The notes: a model not told the origin generated them from the sequence alone. Positions 30,151 through 42,211 are shown, counted from the stretch's first letter. The stretch: 64,000 nt of DNA from Marinobacter halotolerans (GCF_008795985.1 NZ_VMHP01000001.1:248001-312000), one strand, 5' to 3'. Numbers and translations: made by a program.

Positions 30151-30627
30151 CTACCCCAGTTTCCGGTTAAGGTTGTCCAGCAGCAAACAGAGCAACGGCC
30201 ACACCAGAGCACTGGTGACAGCAGGCCAGAGATAGGTGAAGCCGGAATCTTCCGCGCCCAGTGTCTGCTTTATGAAGTGCACTAACATCTGATTGATGCC
30301 CAACAGCAGAAACACCATCAGACACTGCTGGGGCAACGGATACATCCGCAGCCGTTGATGGACGGTCAGCACCAGAAATGCGATCAGTCCCATGGCCAGC
30401 GCGTTCACACCAAGGGGCGTCGCCTCCATCACGTCGAGAAGTAAACCCAGACACCAGGCCAGCAGAATGCCGAATTGGGCGGGAGCCCTGAAGGTCCAGT
30501 AAAACACGATCAGCCCCAGCCATTCCGGGCGAAATTCAAACCAGCCGACCGGAAACCATGAGCTGCTTAGAACCAGGGCGATGATGGCGCTGAAGATAAA
30601 GACGGGATAGCTGATGACCGATAGCAT
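30151..30627 (-). CDS. mreD: Rod shape-determining protein MreD
   Basis: A 158-residue integral membrane protein with five or six hydrophobic segments. Family-like parts are FEFRPEWLGLIVFYWTFRAP and GILLAWCLGLLLDVMEATPLGVNALAMGLIAF. Works with MreB and MreC in the elongasome. Its ATG overlaps the mreC stop (TGATG). Confidence 0.92.
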   Translation of the reverse strand: MLSVISYPVFIFSAIIALVLSSSWFPVGWFEFRPEWLGLIVFYWTFRAPAQFGILLAWCLGLLLDVMEATPLGVNALAMGLIAFLVLTVHQRLRMYPLPQQCLMVFLLLGINQMLVHFIKQTLGAEDSGFTYLWPAVTSALVWPLLCLLLDNLNRKLG

Positions 30628-31511
30628 CAGGGTGCCTCCTCTTCAGCGACTGTGTCTGTTTCCACGTCTGCTTCTGCTTCAGAGACGGGCGAGAATACCA
30701 CCAGCACCAGCCGGCTTCGATTCAGTTCGGCTTTCGGGCTGGCCTGGATCTCTACAAAGGGCTCTCCGGGCTTCTTGGTGACCGTCCGTACTTCCGCGAC
30801 GGGATAGCCTTTGGGAAACCGCCCGCCCAGCCCGGAGCTGACGAGCAAATCGCCCTCACGAATATCCGCTGTGACCGGCACATGCACCAGTTCCAGAGTT
30901 TCAGATTCACCGGTTCCCAGCAGGACGCCGCGTAACCCATTACGGACAACCTCTACCGGTACCGCATGACTGCTGTCGGATACCAGCAAAACCCGAGACG
31001 TGAAACTGCTGGTCTGCTGCACCTGACCCATCAGTCCATTGGCATCCAGAACTGCCTGCCCGACCTCAACGCCGTCGCGACTGCCCTTGCTGATAACCAC
31101 CTCATGGGAAAAGGGATCGGGAGAAACGGCCACCACTTCACCAACGATCACACGATCGTCCAGGGTTTCAGAGGAGTTCATCAGTTGTCGCAGTTCGTTG
31201 TTCTCCGAGGCAAGCGCTGCATACTTGAGTGCACGCCGCTCAAGAATTAAAAGCCGGGCCTTGAGGGCTTCATTCTGTTCCAGAAGGTCATCGCGGGGGG
31301 TGAAGAGGCTGGACACCCAGTCGCTGAAGCGGCCAGGCGCGTTGCCGAGCCAGTGCACCGGTGCCAGACCGGTGCCAATGGCACTGCGAACGTCAGTTAA
31401 CTGATTGAAGCGTGCGTCGGCAACAATCAAGGCTACCGACAGCACGAAAACAAGGATCAGGCGAAATCCGGGAACTGGGCCCTGAACAAAGATGGTTTTA
31501 ATGGCGAACAC
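30627..31511 (-). CDS. mreC: Rod shape-determining protein MreC
   Basis: A 294-residue bitopic protein: N-terminal membrane helix (LILVFVLSVALIVADARF), coiled coil (DDLLEQNEALKARLLILERRALKYAALASENNELRQLM) and periplasmic beta domains (VVISKGSRDGVEVGQAVLDANGLMGQV). It links MreB filaments to peptidoglycan synthases. The annotated GTG at 31511 has its best Shine-Dalgarno (GGGGA) directly abutting it, so the start is uncertain. The acidic tail ends ADVETDTVAEEEAP. Confidence 0.93.
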   Translation of the reverse strand: MFAIKTIFVQGPVPGFRLILVFVLSVALIVADARFNQLTDVRSAIGTGLAPVHWLGNAPGRFSDWVSSLFTPRDDLLEQNEALKARLLILERRALKYAALASENNELRQLMNSSETLDDRVIVGEVVAVSPDPFSHEVVISKGSRDGVEVGQAVLDANGLMGQVQQTSSFTSRVLLVSDSSHAVPVEVVRNGLRGVLLGTGESETLELVHVPVTADIREGDLLVSSGLGGRFPKGYPVAEVRTVTKKPGEPFVEIQASPKAELNRSRLVLVVFSPVSEAEADVETDTVAEEEAP

Positions 31512-31522
31512 TCCCCACGGGT

Positions 31523-32881
<1,359 letters not shown>

Positions 32882-32899
32882 CTATCAATCTGGGCGGGC

Positions 32900-32928
32900 T
32901 TGTGGTTAACAAACCGTATGGTTAAAGA
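32900..32928 (+). promoter_or_regulatory. Candidate promoter for gatCAB
   Basis: -35 TTGTGG (32900-32905) and -10 TAAAGA (32923-32928), 17-bp spacing, 30 nt before the gatC start. Confidence 0.45.
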
Positions 32929-32958
32929 CATTTCACATACATTTCTGGGAGACAATTC

Positions 32959-33246
32959 GTGACCATTTCCCGCAAGGACATTGAAAAAGTCGCCGTGCTC
33001 GCCCGCATCCGCGTGGACGACGAGCAGGTGTCGGCTCTGGAGAAGGATCTGGGCAATATCCTGGATCTGGTGGATCAGCTCGGTGCCGCCGATACCGATT
33101 CGGTGCAGCCTATGGCTCACCCACTGGATGCGGTTCAGCGCCTGCGGGCCGATGAGGTGACCGAAACCAATCAACGGGAAAGCTTTCAGGCGATCGCCCC
33201 GGCCACCGAAAACGGGCTGTATCTTGTGCCCCGCGTCATAGAGTGA
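32959..33246 (+). CDS. gatC: Asp-tRNA(Asn)/Glu-tRNA(Gln) amidotransferase subunit GatC
   Basis: A 95-residue chaperone-like subunit that tethers GatA to GatB. Recognised by ISRKDIEKVAVLARIRVDDEQVSALEKDLGNILDLVDQL and the MAHPLDA belt. Uses a GTG start with GGGAG 7-8 nt upstream. First gene of gatCAB, divergent from mreB. Confidence 0.95.
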   Translation: MTISRKDIEKVAVLARIRVDDEQVSALEKDLGNILDLVDQLGAADTDSVQPMAHPLDAVQRLRADEVTETNQRESFQAIAPATENGLYLVPRVIE

Positions 33247-33266
33247 ACTGAGTGAAAGGACCCAAC

Positions 33267-34724
33267 ATGCATAACAAATCCGTCGCAGAGCTTTCCCGGG
33301 AACTGGACAGCGGCCAGGTTTCAAGCGTGGAGCTGACCCAGCAGTTTCTCGACCGCATCAAGCAGGAAGACAGTAAGTACAACAGCTTTATTACCGTCAC
33401 CGACGAGCAGGCGCTGGCCGATGCCAGGGCGGCCGATAAGCAGCGGGCAGCCGGCAATGCCACGCCCTGGACCGGGGTGCCGTTTGCCCACAAGGATATT
33501 TTCTGTACCAACGGCGTCCTGACCAGCTGTGGTTCGAAGATGCTGGCCAACTTTGTGCCGCCCTATGACGCGACGGTCACGGCGAATTTTCGCCAGGCCG
33601 GCGCGGTTTGCCTCGGCAAGACCAACATGGATGAGTTCGCCATGGGGTCGTCTACCGAATCGAGCTACTACGGGGCGACCACCAACCCCTGGGGACTGAG
33701 CCAGGGTGATAAACGGGTGCCCGGCGGGTCTTCCGGCGGCTCTGCGGCGGCGGTTGCGGCGCGCCTGGTGCCGGCGGCGACCGCTACCGATACCGGCGGC
33801 TCCATTCGCCAGCCGGCTGCGCTATGCGGTGTAACCGGGCTGAAGCCGACCTATGGACGGGTTTCCCGGTACGGCATGATTGCCTTTGCTTCCAGCCTGG
33901 ACCAGGGCGGCACCATGGCCCGCACGGCGGAAGATAACGCGCTGATGCTGAACGTGATGGCGGGCTTTGATCCGAAGGACTCCACGTCCATTGACCGGGA
34001 GGTGCCGGATTACACCGCCACGCTGAACGAGCCTTTGAAAGGCCTGAAGATTGGTTTGCCGAAGGAGTACTTCAGTGAACAGCTGAGCCCGGCGATGGAG
34101 CAGCAGGTTCGTAACGCCGTAAAGGAATATGAAAAGCTGGGGGCCACGGTGAAAGAGGTGTCCCTGCCCAATGCAAAACTGGCGATCGCCGCCTACTACG
34201 TGATTGCACCGGCGGAAGCGTCTGCCAACCTGTCCCGTTTTGACGGTGTCCGTTACGGCTATCGCTGTGAAGACCCGAAGGATCTGCTGGATCTGTACAC
34301 GCGCACACGGGCCGAGGGCTTCGGCGCGGAAGTGAAGCGACGGATTCTGGTCGGCACTTACGCCCTGTCCGCCGGGTATTTCGATGCCTATTATCTCAAG
34401 GCCCAGAAAGTACGGCGGCTAATCCAGCAGGACTTCATCAATGCCTTCAAGGAAGTGGACGTGCTGATGAGCCCGACCACCCCCTCCCCGGCCTTTATTC
34501 AGGGTGAGAAGACCGACGACCCGGTCACCATGTACCTGGAAGACGTTTTCACCATTGCCATCAACCTGGCAGGCATTCCGGCCATTTCGGTACCGGCGGG
34601 CTTCGTAGATGGTCTTCCGGTGGGGCTGCAGATTATCGGGGATTATTTCTCCGAAGCCCGTTTGCTGAATGCCGCCCATCAATTCCAGCAGGTGACCGAC
34701 TGGCACCAGCGTGAACCGCAATAA
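33267..34724 (+). CDS. gatA: Asp-tRNA(Asn)/Glu-tRNA(Gln) amidotransferase subunit GatA
   Basis: A 485-residue amidase-signature enzyme that releases ammonia from glutamine. The Ser-cisSer-Lys triad is Lys76 (PFAHKDIF), Ser155 region ([10 protein letters not shown]) and Ser179 ([10 protein letters not shown]). The ATG at 33267 has AAAGGA upstream; a GTG at 33252 is less likely. Lies 20 nt after gatC. Confidence 0.97.
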   Translation: MHNKSVAELSRELDSGQVSSVELTQQFLDRIKQEDSKYNSFITVTDEQALADARAADKQRAAGNATPWTGVPFAHKDIFCTNGVLTSCGSKMLANFVPPYDATVTANFRQAGAVCLGKTNMDEFAMGSSTESSYYGATTNPWGLSQGDKRVPGGSSGGSAAAVAARLVPAATATDTGGSIRQPAALCGVTGLKPTYGRVSRYGMIAFASSLDQGGTMARTAEDNALMLNVMAGFDPKDSTSIDREVPDYTATLNEPLKGLKIGLPKEYFSEQLSPAMEQQVRNAVKEYEKLGATVKEVSLPNAKLAIAAYYVIAPAEASANLSRFDGVRYGYRCEDPKDLLDLYTRTRAEGFGAEVKRRILVGTYALSAGYFDAYYLKAQKVRRLIQQDFINAFKEVDVLMSPTTPSPAFIQGEKTDDPVTMYLEDVFTIAINLAGIPAISVPAGFVDGLPVGLQIIGDYFSEARLLNAAHQFQQVTDWHQREPQ

Positions 34725-34747
34725 GCCCGATACAGGAGAGCAACTAT

Positions 34748-36199
34748 ATGCAGTGGGACATTGTGATCGGGCTGGAAATTCACGTTCAGCTCGCCACCAA
34801 AACCAAGATTTTTTCCGGCTCCAGCACCGCTTACGGCGCCGAGCCCAACACCCAGGCCAACGCGGTTGATCTGGCCATGCCCGGCACCCTGCCCGTGCCC
34901 AACGAGCAGGCGTTTCGCTATGCGGTGATGTTCGGCCTGGCAGTGAATGCCGAGATCGAGCGCCGCTCGGCGTTTGAACGGAAGAACTACTTCTATCCGG
35001 ATCTACCCAAAGGCTATCAGACCACCCAGCTCGAACGGCCTATTGTTGGCCCAGGGTATGTGGACATTGATCTGACCAATGGTGAAACCAAGCGGGTTCG
35101 TATTCACCACGCTCACCTTGAGGAAGATGCGGGCAAATCCCTGCACGAGGATTTCCACGGCATGACCGGCGTGGACTTGAACCGGGCCGGTACCCCACTG
35201 ATCGAGGTGGTCACCGAGCCGGATATGAGCAACGCAGAAGAAGCCGTGGCCTTCGCCAAGAAGCTGCACGGTATTGTCACCTCCCTCGGCATCTGCGATG
35301 GCGATATGTCCCAGGGTTCCATGCGCTTCGACGTCAACATTTCCCTGAAGCCCAAAGGCAAGGCCGAACTCGGTACGCGTACCGAAACCAAGAACCTGAA
35401 CTCCTTCCGGTTCATGGAACAGGCCATCGCCCATGAAGTCGAGCGGCAGATGGACATCCTGGAAGACGGCGGCACCATTGTGCAAGAAACCCGCCTGTAC
35501 AACGGCGACCGGGATGAATCCCGTTCCATGCGCACCAAGGAAGAAGCCAATGACTACAGGTACTTCCCCTGCCCGGACCTGCTACCCGTCGAGATCGACC
35601 AGTCATTCATCAACGAAGCCCGCGACAGCCTCCCTGAACTGCCGGATGCCCGTAAGGCCAGGTTCATGGATCAGTACGGACTGAATGACTATGACGCTGG
35701 CCTGCTGTCGAGCGATTCAAAACTTGCCACTTTCTTTGAAGCCGTGGCAGAGCGCGGAAAAGATGCCAAGCTGGCCTCCAACTGGGTACAGGGCGAATTC
35801 TCGGCGCGGCTGAATGCGGAAGAAAAGTCCGTCGCTGACTCGCCGATCTCCGGCGCACAGCTGGGCGACCTGGTGGTCCGCATTGCCGATAACACGATTT
35901 CCTCTGCCGGCGCCAAGAAGGTGTTCGAAGCACTCTGGACCGGTGAAAACGACGATGTGGATGCCATCATCGACGCCCAGGGCCTGAAACAGGTATCTGA
36001 CACCGGTGCTCTGGAAGCCATGGTCGACGAGGTTCTGGCCGACATGCCGGATCAGGTGGCCCAATACCAGAACGAGGTAGACCCTAAGAAACGCAAGAAG
36101 ATGCTGGGTGGCTTTATGGGGCCATTGATGAAGGCCTCGAAGGGCCAGGGCAATCCGAAGCTGTTTAATGAGATTCTTGTTCGGAAGCTTGGGGGGTAA
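34748..36199 (+). CDS. gatB: Asp-tRNA(Asn)/Glu-tRNA(Gln) amidotransferase subunit GatB
   Basis: A 483-residue kinase-like subunit that phosphorylates and amidates mischarged t[20 protein letters not shown] opens the protein, [22 protein letters not shown] residues follow mid-domain, and the C-terminal YqeY-like tail ends in [32 protein letters not shown] precedes the start. Converges with rimO; the 138-bp gap contains a GGGCGG/CCGCCC hairpin (36212-36236) without a T-run and a 9-bp inverted repeat (36235-36243, 36311-36319). Confidence 0.97.
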   Translation: MQWDIVIGLEIHVQLATKTKIFSGSSTAYGAEPNTQANAVDLAMPGTLPVPNEQAFRYAVMFGLAVNAEIERRSAFERKNYFYPDLPKGYQTTQLERPIVGPGYVDIDLTNGETKRVRIHHAHLEEDAGKSLHEDFHGMTGVDLNRAGTPLIEVVTEPDMSNAEEAVAFAKKLHGIVTSLGICDGDMSQGSMRFDVNISLKPKGKAELGTRTETKNLNSFRFMEQAIAHEVERQMDILEDGGTIVQETRLYNGDRDESRSMRTKEEANDYRYFPCPDLLPVEIDQSFINEARDSLPELPDARKARFMDQYGLNDYDAGLLSSDSKLATFFEAVAERGKDAKLASNWVQGEFSARLNAEEKSVADSPISGAQLGDLVVRIADNTISSAGAKKVFEALWTGENDDVDAIIDAQGLKQVSDTGALEAMVDEVLADMPDQVAQYQNEVDPKKRKKMLGGFMGPLMKASKGQGNPKLFNEILVRKLGG

Positions 36200-36337
36200 T
36201 CCTTGGGCTATGGGCGGTGGCTTATTGCTGCCGCCCTAGCCTGCCCGGGTTTGGAGTTAACGGCATGAGGCTGGAAGGGGGTATCCGCCAATGCCTTTTC
36301 CCGCAACAACCAGGCTAGGACCCAAGCTCGAAATCAA

Positions 36338-37681
36338 TCAAACCAGCCGGCCCCATAGATCATGCTCATCCGCATGCTCAACCACGGCCTGTACTATCTG
36401 CCCCGGCTTAAGGCCCGTCTCGTCATTCAGGTAAACCATGCCGTCGATCTCCGGCGCATCCGCCTTGGAGCGGCCGATGGCGCCTTCCTCGTCAACTTCG
36501 TCGATCAGCACATCGATGGTCTGGCCGATTTTCGCTTGCAATCGTGCGGCTGAGATCTGGGCCTGCTTTTCCATGAATCGGGCCAAACGCTCTTCCTTTA
36601 TATCTTCCGGAACAGCACCTTCGATCTCGTTTGCCTTTGCGCCTTCTACCGCGCTGTACTTGAAAGCCCCAACCCGATCCAGTTGCGCCTCATCCAGCCA
36701 GTCCAGCAAATACTGGAAGTCCTCTTCGGTTTCACCCGGGAAGCCGACAATAAAGGTAGAACGAATGGTCAGCTCCGGGCAGATTTCCCGCCACTTGCGG
36801 ATGCGATCCAGGGTTTTGCTGTCGTGGGCCGGGCGCTTCATGGCTTTGAGCACTTTCGGACTGGCGTGCTGGAACGGGATATCCAGGTAAGGCAGGATTT
36901 TTCCTTGCGCCATCAGCGGAATCACATCATCCACATGGGGATAGGGGTAGACATAGTGCAAGCGCACCCAGACCCCCAGTTCCCCCAGCGCCTCACACAG
37001 AGACTGCATTTTCGTTTTCAGCGGGCGCCCCTGCCAGAAGCCGGTGCGGTATTTGAGGTCCACACCGTAGGCCGAGGTGTCCTGTGAAATCACCAGTAGC
37101 TCTTTTACTCCAGCGTCTACCAACCTCTTTGCCTCGTCCATCACGTCGCCGATGGGCCGACTCACCAGGTCGCCGCGCATGGAGGGGATGATGCAGAAGG
37201 TACAGCGGTGGTTGCAGCCCTCGGAGATTTTCAGATACGCGTAGTGCCTGGGCGTCAGCTTGATGCCCTGAGGTGGAACCAGATCGGTGAATGGGTCGTG
37301 TTGTTTTTTCTGGGGCACGAACTGGTGTACGGCACCAACCACCTCTTCATAGGCATGGGGGCCGGACACGGCCAGCACGCCTGGGTGGGTCTCGCGGATC
37401 TTGTCTGCCTCGACGCCCATGCAGCCGGTAACGATAACCTTGCCGTTCTCGCTGATGGCCTCGCCGATGGCGTCCAGGGATTCCTGCTTGGCGGCGTCGA
37501 TAAAGCCACAGGTGTTGACCACAACAATGTCTGCATCGTTGTAGCTCGGCACTACCTCGTAACCGTCCATACGGAGCTGAGTCAGGATCCGCTCTGAATC
37601 CACCAGCGCTTTCGGACAGCCCAGACTGATGAAGCCGACTCTACCGGCGCCCTGTTCGATGGATAATGTTTTATCTGTCAT
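36338..37681 (-). CDS. rimO: Ribosomal protein S12 methylthiotransferase RimO
   Basis: A 447-residue radical-SAM methylthiotransferase modifying Asp88 of S12. Cluster ligands: Cys22, Cys58 and Cys87 in the UPF0004 domain; radical-SAM Cys156-x3-Cys160-x2-Cys163 (CNHRCTFC); C-terminal TRAM domain. [14 protein letters not shown] distinguishes RimO from MiaB. AGAGGT lies upstream of the ATG at 37681. Confidence 0.96.
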   Translation of the reverse strand: MTDKTLSIEQGAGRVGFISLGCPKALVDSERILTQLRMDGYEVVPSYNDADIVVVNTCGFIDAAKQESLDAIGEAISENGKVIVTGCMGVEADKIRETHPGVLAVSGPHAYEEVVGAVHQFVPQKKQHDPFTDLVPPQGIKLTPRHYAYLKISEGCNHRCTFCIIPSMRGDLVSRPIGDVMDEAKRLVDAGVKELLVISQDTSAYGVDLKYRTGFWQGRPLKTKMQSLCEALGELGVWVRLHYVYPYPHVDDVIPLMAQGKILPYLDIPFQHASPKVLKAMKRPAHDSKTLDRIRKWREICPELTIRSTFIVGFPGETEEDFQYLLDWLDEAQLDRVGAFKYSAVEGAKANEIEGAVPEDIKEERLARFMEKQAQISAARLQAKIGQTIDVLIDEVDEEGAIGRSKADAPEIDGMVYLNDETGLKPGQIVQAVVEHADEHDLWGRLV

Positions 37682-37760
37682 TAAACGGACCTCTGTTTCA
37701 TTTCTATGACACACCGCTCACAAATCGGAGAGAAGATTATGGTGCTATTAGCGTCATAAC

Positions 37761-37789
37761 TTGCTGGTCACTTACTAAACAACTAGACT
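37761..37789 (+). promoter_or_regulatory. Candidate promoter for the PilZ gene
   Basis: -35 TTGCTG (37761-37766) and -10 TAGACT (37784-37789), 17-bp spacing, 33 nt before the PilZ start. Confidence 0.45.
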
Positions 37790-37822
37790 TTCAGGAAGTT
37801 AAGCCATCAGTTTAAAGAAGCG

Positions 37823-38227
37823 ATGATCAAAAACCTTGTGGTAAAACCCAACCTTCGCAACCAGCAGCGCGTTGATGTTGCAACCGAAGTAAAGATAGAG
37901 AAGCCGGATGGTAGTTCTCTGGTCTGCTCGGTGTCCAACATTTCGCGAACCGGGTTGATGATTTCCTGCGGGCAGGAAGAAGTCAGGGCGCTGATTCCAA
38001 ATCAGCAAACGCCTGCTCCGGGAACCTGGATCGAGGTCACAGCTTCGTTTTCAGTGCCCGTTGTTGCCAGCCAGCCGGTTTCAGTCCTCGCCCACGGCCA
38101 CATTGTCTACATGCGACGGATTTCCAGAAACGAATTCCAGATTGGTGTCCAGTTTGCCGAATTTGACGGCAACGGATTCGAATACGTGAACAACTACGTC
38201 AGCAAACTGCTGGCCAACGCCGAGTAA
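37823..38227 (+). CDS. PilZ-domain protein, likely cyclic-di-GMP receptor
   Basis: A 134-residue single PilZ domain. Both c-di-GMP binding motifs are intact: RxxxR at Arg12-Arg16 (RNQQR) and N/DxSxxG at Asn39-Gly44 (NISRTG). This differs from the type IV pilus protein PilZ itself, which lacks these residues. There are no other domains and no signal peptide, so it is a cytoplasmic binding module whose output partner is unknown. Monocistronic, between rimO (divergent) and cysD, with its own promoter. Confidence 0.88.
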   Translation: MIKNLVVKPNLRNQQRVDVATEVKIEKPDGSSLVCSVSNISRTGLMISCGQEEVRALIPNQQTPAPGTWIEVTASFSVPVVASQPVSVLAHGHIVYMRRISRNEFQIGVQFAEFDGNGFEYVNNYVSKLLANAE

Positions 38228-38316
38228 GTCTCCGAAAGCAGCATTCACCGTGCCTGCCGCTATATTGTTATAGCATCAAACTCTAGCTGCCCGCCTTCTT
38301 ATGCCAGTGTCTGTTC

Positions 38317-38325
38317 TGGTATCAT
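38317..38325 (+). promoter_or_regulatory. Possible extended -10 element for cysDN
   Basis: TGGTATCAT, an extended -10 pattern, 66 nt before the cysD start, with no good -35. Weak -35 regions are usual at activator-dependent cys promoters, so CysB control is possible, but I could not identify a CysB site. Confidence 0.3.
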
Positions 38326-38391
38326 CTGCGCTTTCACACGCCATGCCCTGATCGAGAAACCCCTGGGCAAGACACGCGGTAACAGGACACG

Positions 38392-39300
38392 ATGACCACA
38401 TACAACCTGACGCATCTCAAACAGCTGGAAGCTGAAAGCATCCACATCATCCGGGAAGTCGCAGCCGAGTTCGACAATCCGGTCATGCTTTATTCCATCG
38501 GGAAAGACTCTGCGGTGATGCTGCACCTTGCCCGTAAGGCTTTCCACCCGGGCAAGCTGCCCTTTCCGCTACTGCACGTGGATACCACCTGGAAGTTTAG
38601 GGAAATGATTGAGTTCCGGGATCGTAAGGCAAAGGAATACGGTCTCGACCTGATCGTGCACAAAAATGAAGACGGCATTGCGCAGGGCATCGGCCCGTTT
38701 ACCCATGGCAGCGCCAAGCATACCGACATCATGAAAACCCAGGCACTGAAACAGGCTCTGGACAAGTACAAGTTTGATGCGGCCTTCGGCGGGGCGCGCC
38801 GGGATGAAGAAAAATCCCGCGCCAAGGAACGCGTCTATTCCTTCCGTGACGAGTACCACCGCTGGGACCCGAAGAATCAGCGTCCCGAGCTGTGGAACAT
38901 CTACAACGGCAAGATCAACAAGGGCGAGAGCATTCGTGTGTTCCCGCTGTCCAACTGGACCGAGCTGGATATCTGGCAGTACATCTATCTGGAAAACATC
39001 GAGATCGTTCCGCTGTATTACTCGGCCAAGCGCCCCGTGGTTGAGCGCGACGGCACGCTGATTATGGTGGACGACGATCGGATGCCCCTGAAGGAAGGCG
39101 AGACGCCCGAGATGAAATCCATCCGTTTCCGCACCCTGGGCTGCTACCCACTGACCGGCGCCATTGAATCCGAGGCAGACACCCTGCCGGAGATCATCCA
39201 GGAAATGCTGCTGGCGACCAGCTCCGAACGTCAGGGCCGTGTGATTGACCACGATTCGGCCGGCTCCATGGAACAGAAAAAGCGGGAAGGGTACTTCTAA
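38392..39300 (+). CDS. cysD: Sulfate adenylyltransferase subunit 2 (CysD)
   Basis: A 302-residue PP-loop ATP sulfurylase subunit forming APS from sulfate and ATP. The PP motif is [17 protein letters not shown] from residue 35; also [22 protein letters not shown] and the C-terminal [15 protein letters not shown], characteristic of CysD. It ends one base before cysN. Confidence 0.97.
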   Translation: MTTYNLTHLKQLEAESIHIIREVAAEFDNPVMLYSIGKDSAVMLHLARKAFHPGKLPFPLLHVDTTWKFREMIEFRDRKAKEYGLDLIVHKNEDGIAQGIGPFTHGSAKHTDIMKTQALKQALDKYKFDAAFGGARRDEEKSRAKERVYSFRDEYHRWDPKNQRPELWNIYNGKINKGESIRVFPLSNWTELDIWQYIYLENIEIVPLYYSAKRPVVERDGTLIMVDDDRMPLKEGETPEMKSIRFRTLGCYPLTGAIESEADTLPEIIQEMLLATSSERQGRVIDHDSAGSMEQKKREGYF

Positions 39301-39301
39301 G

Positions 39302-40960
39302 ATGGCACACCAGTCCGACCTTATTGCAGAAGACATTCAGGCGTACCTGAAGCAACATGAGAACAAGGAACTGCTGCGCCTGCTGACCTGCGGCAGCGTT
39401 GATGACGGCAAAAGCACCCTGATTGGCCGGCTCCTGCACGACACCAAGATGATCTACGAAGATCACATGGCGAGCCTGAAAAGCGACAGCGCCAAAATGG
39501 GCACCACTGGTGAAAAACTGGATCTGGCCCTGCTGGTCGATGGCCTTCAGGCAGAGCGTGAGCAAGGCATCACCATCGACGTGGCCTACCGCTTCTTCTC
39601 CACCGACAAGCGCAAGTTCATCATTGCAGACACCCCGGGCCATGAGCAGTACACCCGCAACATGGCAACAGGTGCATCTACCGCTCAGGTAGCGATTCTG
39701 ATGATCGATGCCCGCTATGGCGTTCTGACCCAGACCCGCCGCCACTCCTACATCGCTTCCCTGCTGGGGATTCGCCATGTGGTGGTTGCGGTGAACAAAA
39801 TGGACCTGGTGGATTTCAGCGAAGAACGGTTCAACGAAATCAAGGACGACTATCTGGCCTTTGCTAACCAGCTCGGACTCAAGGATATCCGTTTTGTGCC
39901 GCTGTCGGCGCTAGAAGGCGACAATGTAGTCAACCGCAGCGAGAATACCCCCTGGTTCGACGGCCAACCGCTGATGGAGATTCTGGAAACCGTCCAGGTG
40001 TCTCACGACAAGAATCTGGAGCACTTCCGCTTCCCGGTTCAGTATGTGAACCGTCCGAACCTGAACTTCCGTGGTTTCTGCGGCACGGTTGCCTCCGGTG
40101 TGATTCGCCCGGGCGAGAAGGTCATGGCCCTGCCCTCGCGTAAAACCAGTACCATCAAGGAGATTGTGACTTTTGATGGCAACCTTGATGAAGCCTATAT
40201 CGATCAGGCGGTCACCCTGACCCTGAGCGATGAGATCGACGTCAGCCGCGGCGATATGCTGGTCAAAGCCGAGGATGAGCCGGAAGTGGGCAACCGTTTT
40301 CTCGCCAACATCGTGTGGATGACCGACGCCCCGCTGGAAACCGGCCGGCTTTACGACATCAAGCTGGGTCCGACTTTCTCATCCGCTACGGTGAAAAAGA
40401 TCCAGCACCAGACCGACGTCAACACGCTGGAAAAGAGGGCAAACCCAACCGAGCTGAACCTCAACGAGATCGGCCTGTGTGAGCTGACCCTGAGCCAACC
40501 CATCGCCTTCGACCCCTATCCGAACAACCACGTGACCGGCAGCTTCATTGTCATTGACCGCCTGAGTAACGTGACCATTGGCGCAGGCATGATCGCTGGC
40601 ACGGCTGGCACGGTCGAGTCGCTTGATCCAGTCAGCACCGAGGAGCGTCAGCGCCGCCTGGCCCAGAAACCGGCCATCATAGCCTGTAATGGCAAGCAGG
40701 CACCGGCTCTTGCGCTGGCTCTTGAGCGCGCACTCTTCGATCAGGGCAAGACTTCGGTTGTGCTCAGTGAAGACAACTCCGGCGATGCTGACGACCGTCG
40801 CCGGGCGGCACAGGTGATTTCCGCCCACGGGCTGATTGCCATTGCCGTGAACCTGGGAGCCGATGTTGCCTCGGCGTCAATCGCTGCTGAAAGCAGCGAA
40901 GAGATCCCGGAAGCCGTCAACAAGCTGGTTCAGGATCTGGTGCGCAACAAGCGTATCTGA
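39302..40960 (+). CDS. cysN: Sulfate adenylyltransferase subunit 1 (CysN) with degenerate APS-kinase-like tail
   Basis: A 552-residue GTPase subunit of ATP sulfurylase. G1 GSVDDGKST at 31-39, [11 protein letters not shown] (G3), NKMDLVDF (G4), then EF-Tu-like beta barrels to about residue 450. CysN alone is usually about 475 residues and CysNC fusions about 630. Residues 452-552 (40655-40957) look like an APS kinase domain in which the P-loop is gone: [23 protein letters not shown] occupies the place of the GLSGAGKST loop, and the distal part is missing. The tail is therefore unlikely to phosphorylate APS. Start at 39302; a longer reading overlaps cysD. Confidence 0.95.
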   Translation: MAHQSDLIAEDIQAYLKQHENKELLRLLTCGSVDDGKSTLIGRLLHDTKMIYEDHMASLKSDSAKMGTTGEKLDLALLVDGLQAEREQGITIDVAYRFFSTDKRKFIIADTPGHEQYTRNMATGASTAQVAILMIDARYGVLTQTRRHSYIASLLGIRHVVVAVNKMDLVDFSEERFNEIKDDYLAFANQLGLKDIRFVPLSALEGDNVVNRSENTPWFDGQPLMEILETVQVSHDKNLEHFRFPVQYVNRPNLNFRGFCGTVASGVIRPGEKVMALPSRKTSTIKEIVTFDGNLDEAYIDQAVTLTLSDEIDVSRGDMLVKAEDEPEVGNRFLANIVWMTDAPLETGRLYDIKLGPTFSSATVKKIQHQTDVNTLEKRANPTELNLNEIGLCELTLSQPIAFDPYPNNHVTGSFIVIDRLSNVTIGAGMIAGTAGTVESLDPVSTEERQRRLAQKPAIIACNGKQAPALALALERALFDQGKTSVVLSEDNSGDADDRRRAAQVISAHGLIAIAVNLGADVASASIAAESSEEIPEAVNKLVQDLVRNKRI

Positions 40961-40982
40961 TGCTGCAGCAGTACTGAAACCT

Positions 40983-41020
40983 GGCCCCGCGAGCCGCCTG
41001 GCTCCGGGGCCTTGTTCGTT
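40983..41020 (+). terminator. Probable terminator after cysN
   Basis: Stem GGCCCCG (40983-40989) with CGGGGCC (41005-41011), continued by GAGCC (40991-40995) with GGCTC (41000-41004) around a GCCT loop, followed by the T-rich tract TTGTTCGTT. It lies 22 nt after the cysN stop and before yejK. Confidence 0.7.
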
Positions 41021-41041
41021 CTACGTTCAGGAAGCACCAAT

Positions 41042-42061
41042 ATGGCCATTAAACATCTGCGCGTTGCCTTTGCCTCCCAGTTCCAGCCCGGCAGTCCGGC
41101 CCGTCTGATCGAGGGCGAGCCTCTCAGCGAACCCGGCGGGGATTACGAGGGCCTGCAGAAGCAGATGAAGCGGCTGTTCAACAGCAAGCCCGGCAAGAAA
41201 TACGGTCGTTTTTCCGACGATACCGGAGAATCCCCTTTCAGTGCGTGGTTGAAAGACTATCTGGAAGACCGCCAGAGCTTTGCGTCGCTGACCGACCGAC
41301 TGTTCAAACAATGGCAGGACCTGCTGACCGGAAGCCAGGAGGAGCATCAGGGGCATCTGATGCTGGTGCACGAAGCCCTGGCGGATTCAGAGGTTATCTA
41401 TCTGCTGATCATCGAAAGCGACAGCGCACTGCGCTTTGACGGCCAGCAGGCGCTGGATACCACCGACGTGCTCAGTCTGTCCCGCCTGAACCTGGCGGTG
41501 CGCATTGAGATCGACGACTGGAAAAGCGACCAGGGCAGCGAAAACTACCTGACGCTGGTTCATGCCAGAGGCACGGGGGAAACCGGCGATCATTTCATCC
41601 GCCTGTGCGGGTTTACCAACCAGGTGGATGTGGAAAAGGAAACCCTGACCTTCCTGGACGCAGTCGAGGCTTTTGCCAAATCCTCTGAGCCGGAAAAAGC
41701 CGGCGAGGTTCGCAACAAGGCCTATGAATTCTGCAAGGAGCAGCATGCGCTGGGCGAGCCGGTGGAAATCGAGGCGTTGTCGGGCTATCTGGACGAGGAC
41801 CAGCCCCAGCGTTTCAAGCAGTTTGCCAGTGAGACCGCCGAGATTCCGGAAAGCGGCGTGTTGCATCCGGACCATCGCAAGGTGAAGAAGCTCGTGCGCA
41901 TTGCGGGCTCCGGTGGTGGCATGAGCGTGTCGTTTTCATCGGACCTGGTGAATCAGGCGATCTACTATGACCGGGACAATGATGCTTTGACCATTACCCG
42001 GCTGCCCAAAGCTCTGCGGGAGCAGTTGCAACGGTATCTTGAGGGGCGGGAGGAGTCCTGA
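41042..42061 (+). CDS. yejK: Nucleoid-associated protein YejK (NdpA)
   Basis: A 339-residue protein of the NdpA/37-kDa nucleoid-associated family (FGFTNQVD-like RLCGFTNQVDVEKETLTFLDAVEAF; HPDHRKVKKLVRIAGSGGGMSVSFSSDL at the C-terminus). It binds nucleoid DNA in E. coli; its biochemical role is unclear. AGGAAG precedes the ATG at 41042. It lies after the cysN terminator and converges on trmH. Confidence 0.9.
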   Translation: MAIKHLRVAFASQFQPGSPARLIEGEPLSEPGGDYEGLQKQMKRLFNSKPGKKYGRFSDDTGESPFSAWLKDYLEDRQSFASLTDRLFKQWQDLLTGSQEEHQGHLMLVHEALADSEVIYLLIIESDSALRFDGQQALDTTDVLSLSRLNLAVRIEIDDWKSDQGSENYLTLVHARGTGETGDHFIRLCGFTNQVDVEKETLTFLDAVEAFAKSSEPEKAGEVRNKAYEFCKEQHALGEPVEIEALSGYLDEDQPQRFKQFASETAEIPESGVLHPDHRKVKKLVRIAGSGGGMSVSFSSDLVNQAIYYDRDNDALTITRLPKALREQLQRYLEGREES

Positions 42062-42105
42062 TCCTCTGGACCTGCTATCTGAGGGGGCTGCCCGCGCCGC
42101 CGTTA

Positions 42106-42168
42106 AGTCTTTTTTTTCGGAAAAAGAACTCGCTTCGCTCAGACACCTTTGCTCCTGCAGAAAAGACT
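42106..42168. other. Structured convergent gap between yejK and trmH
   Basis: AGTCTTTT at 42106-42113 pairs with AAAAGACT at 42161-42168. Inside, TCTTTTT (42108-42114) can instead pair with AAAAAGA (42121-42127) around a TTTCGG loop. The two pairings share the same left strand and exclude each other. The run of eight Ts may serve as a weak terminator for yejK. Nothing else is seen in this 150-bp gap. Confidence 0.4.
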
Positions 42169-42211
42169 GAACCGCGTCCCGGGCGATCAGGCTTTTAGGA
42201 TACTTCCAGTG

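Noticed and set aside
36200..36337. Possible seventh palindromic element in the gatB-rimO gap
   Set aside because: There are a GGGCGG/CCGCCC hairpin and a 9-bp inverted repeat, but no CATCCATG mini-hairpins, ACGC boundary or long arms.
42128..42145. CTCGCTTCGCTC as a repeat or regulatory site in the yejK-trmH gap
   Set aside because: It occurs once here and is not self-complementary; no support beyond visual pattern.
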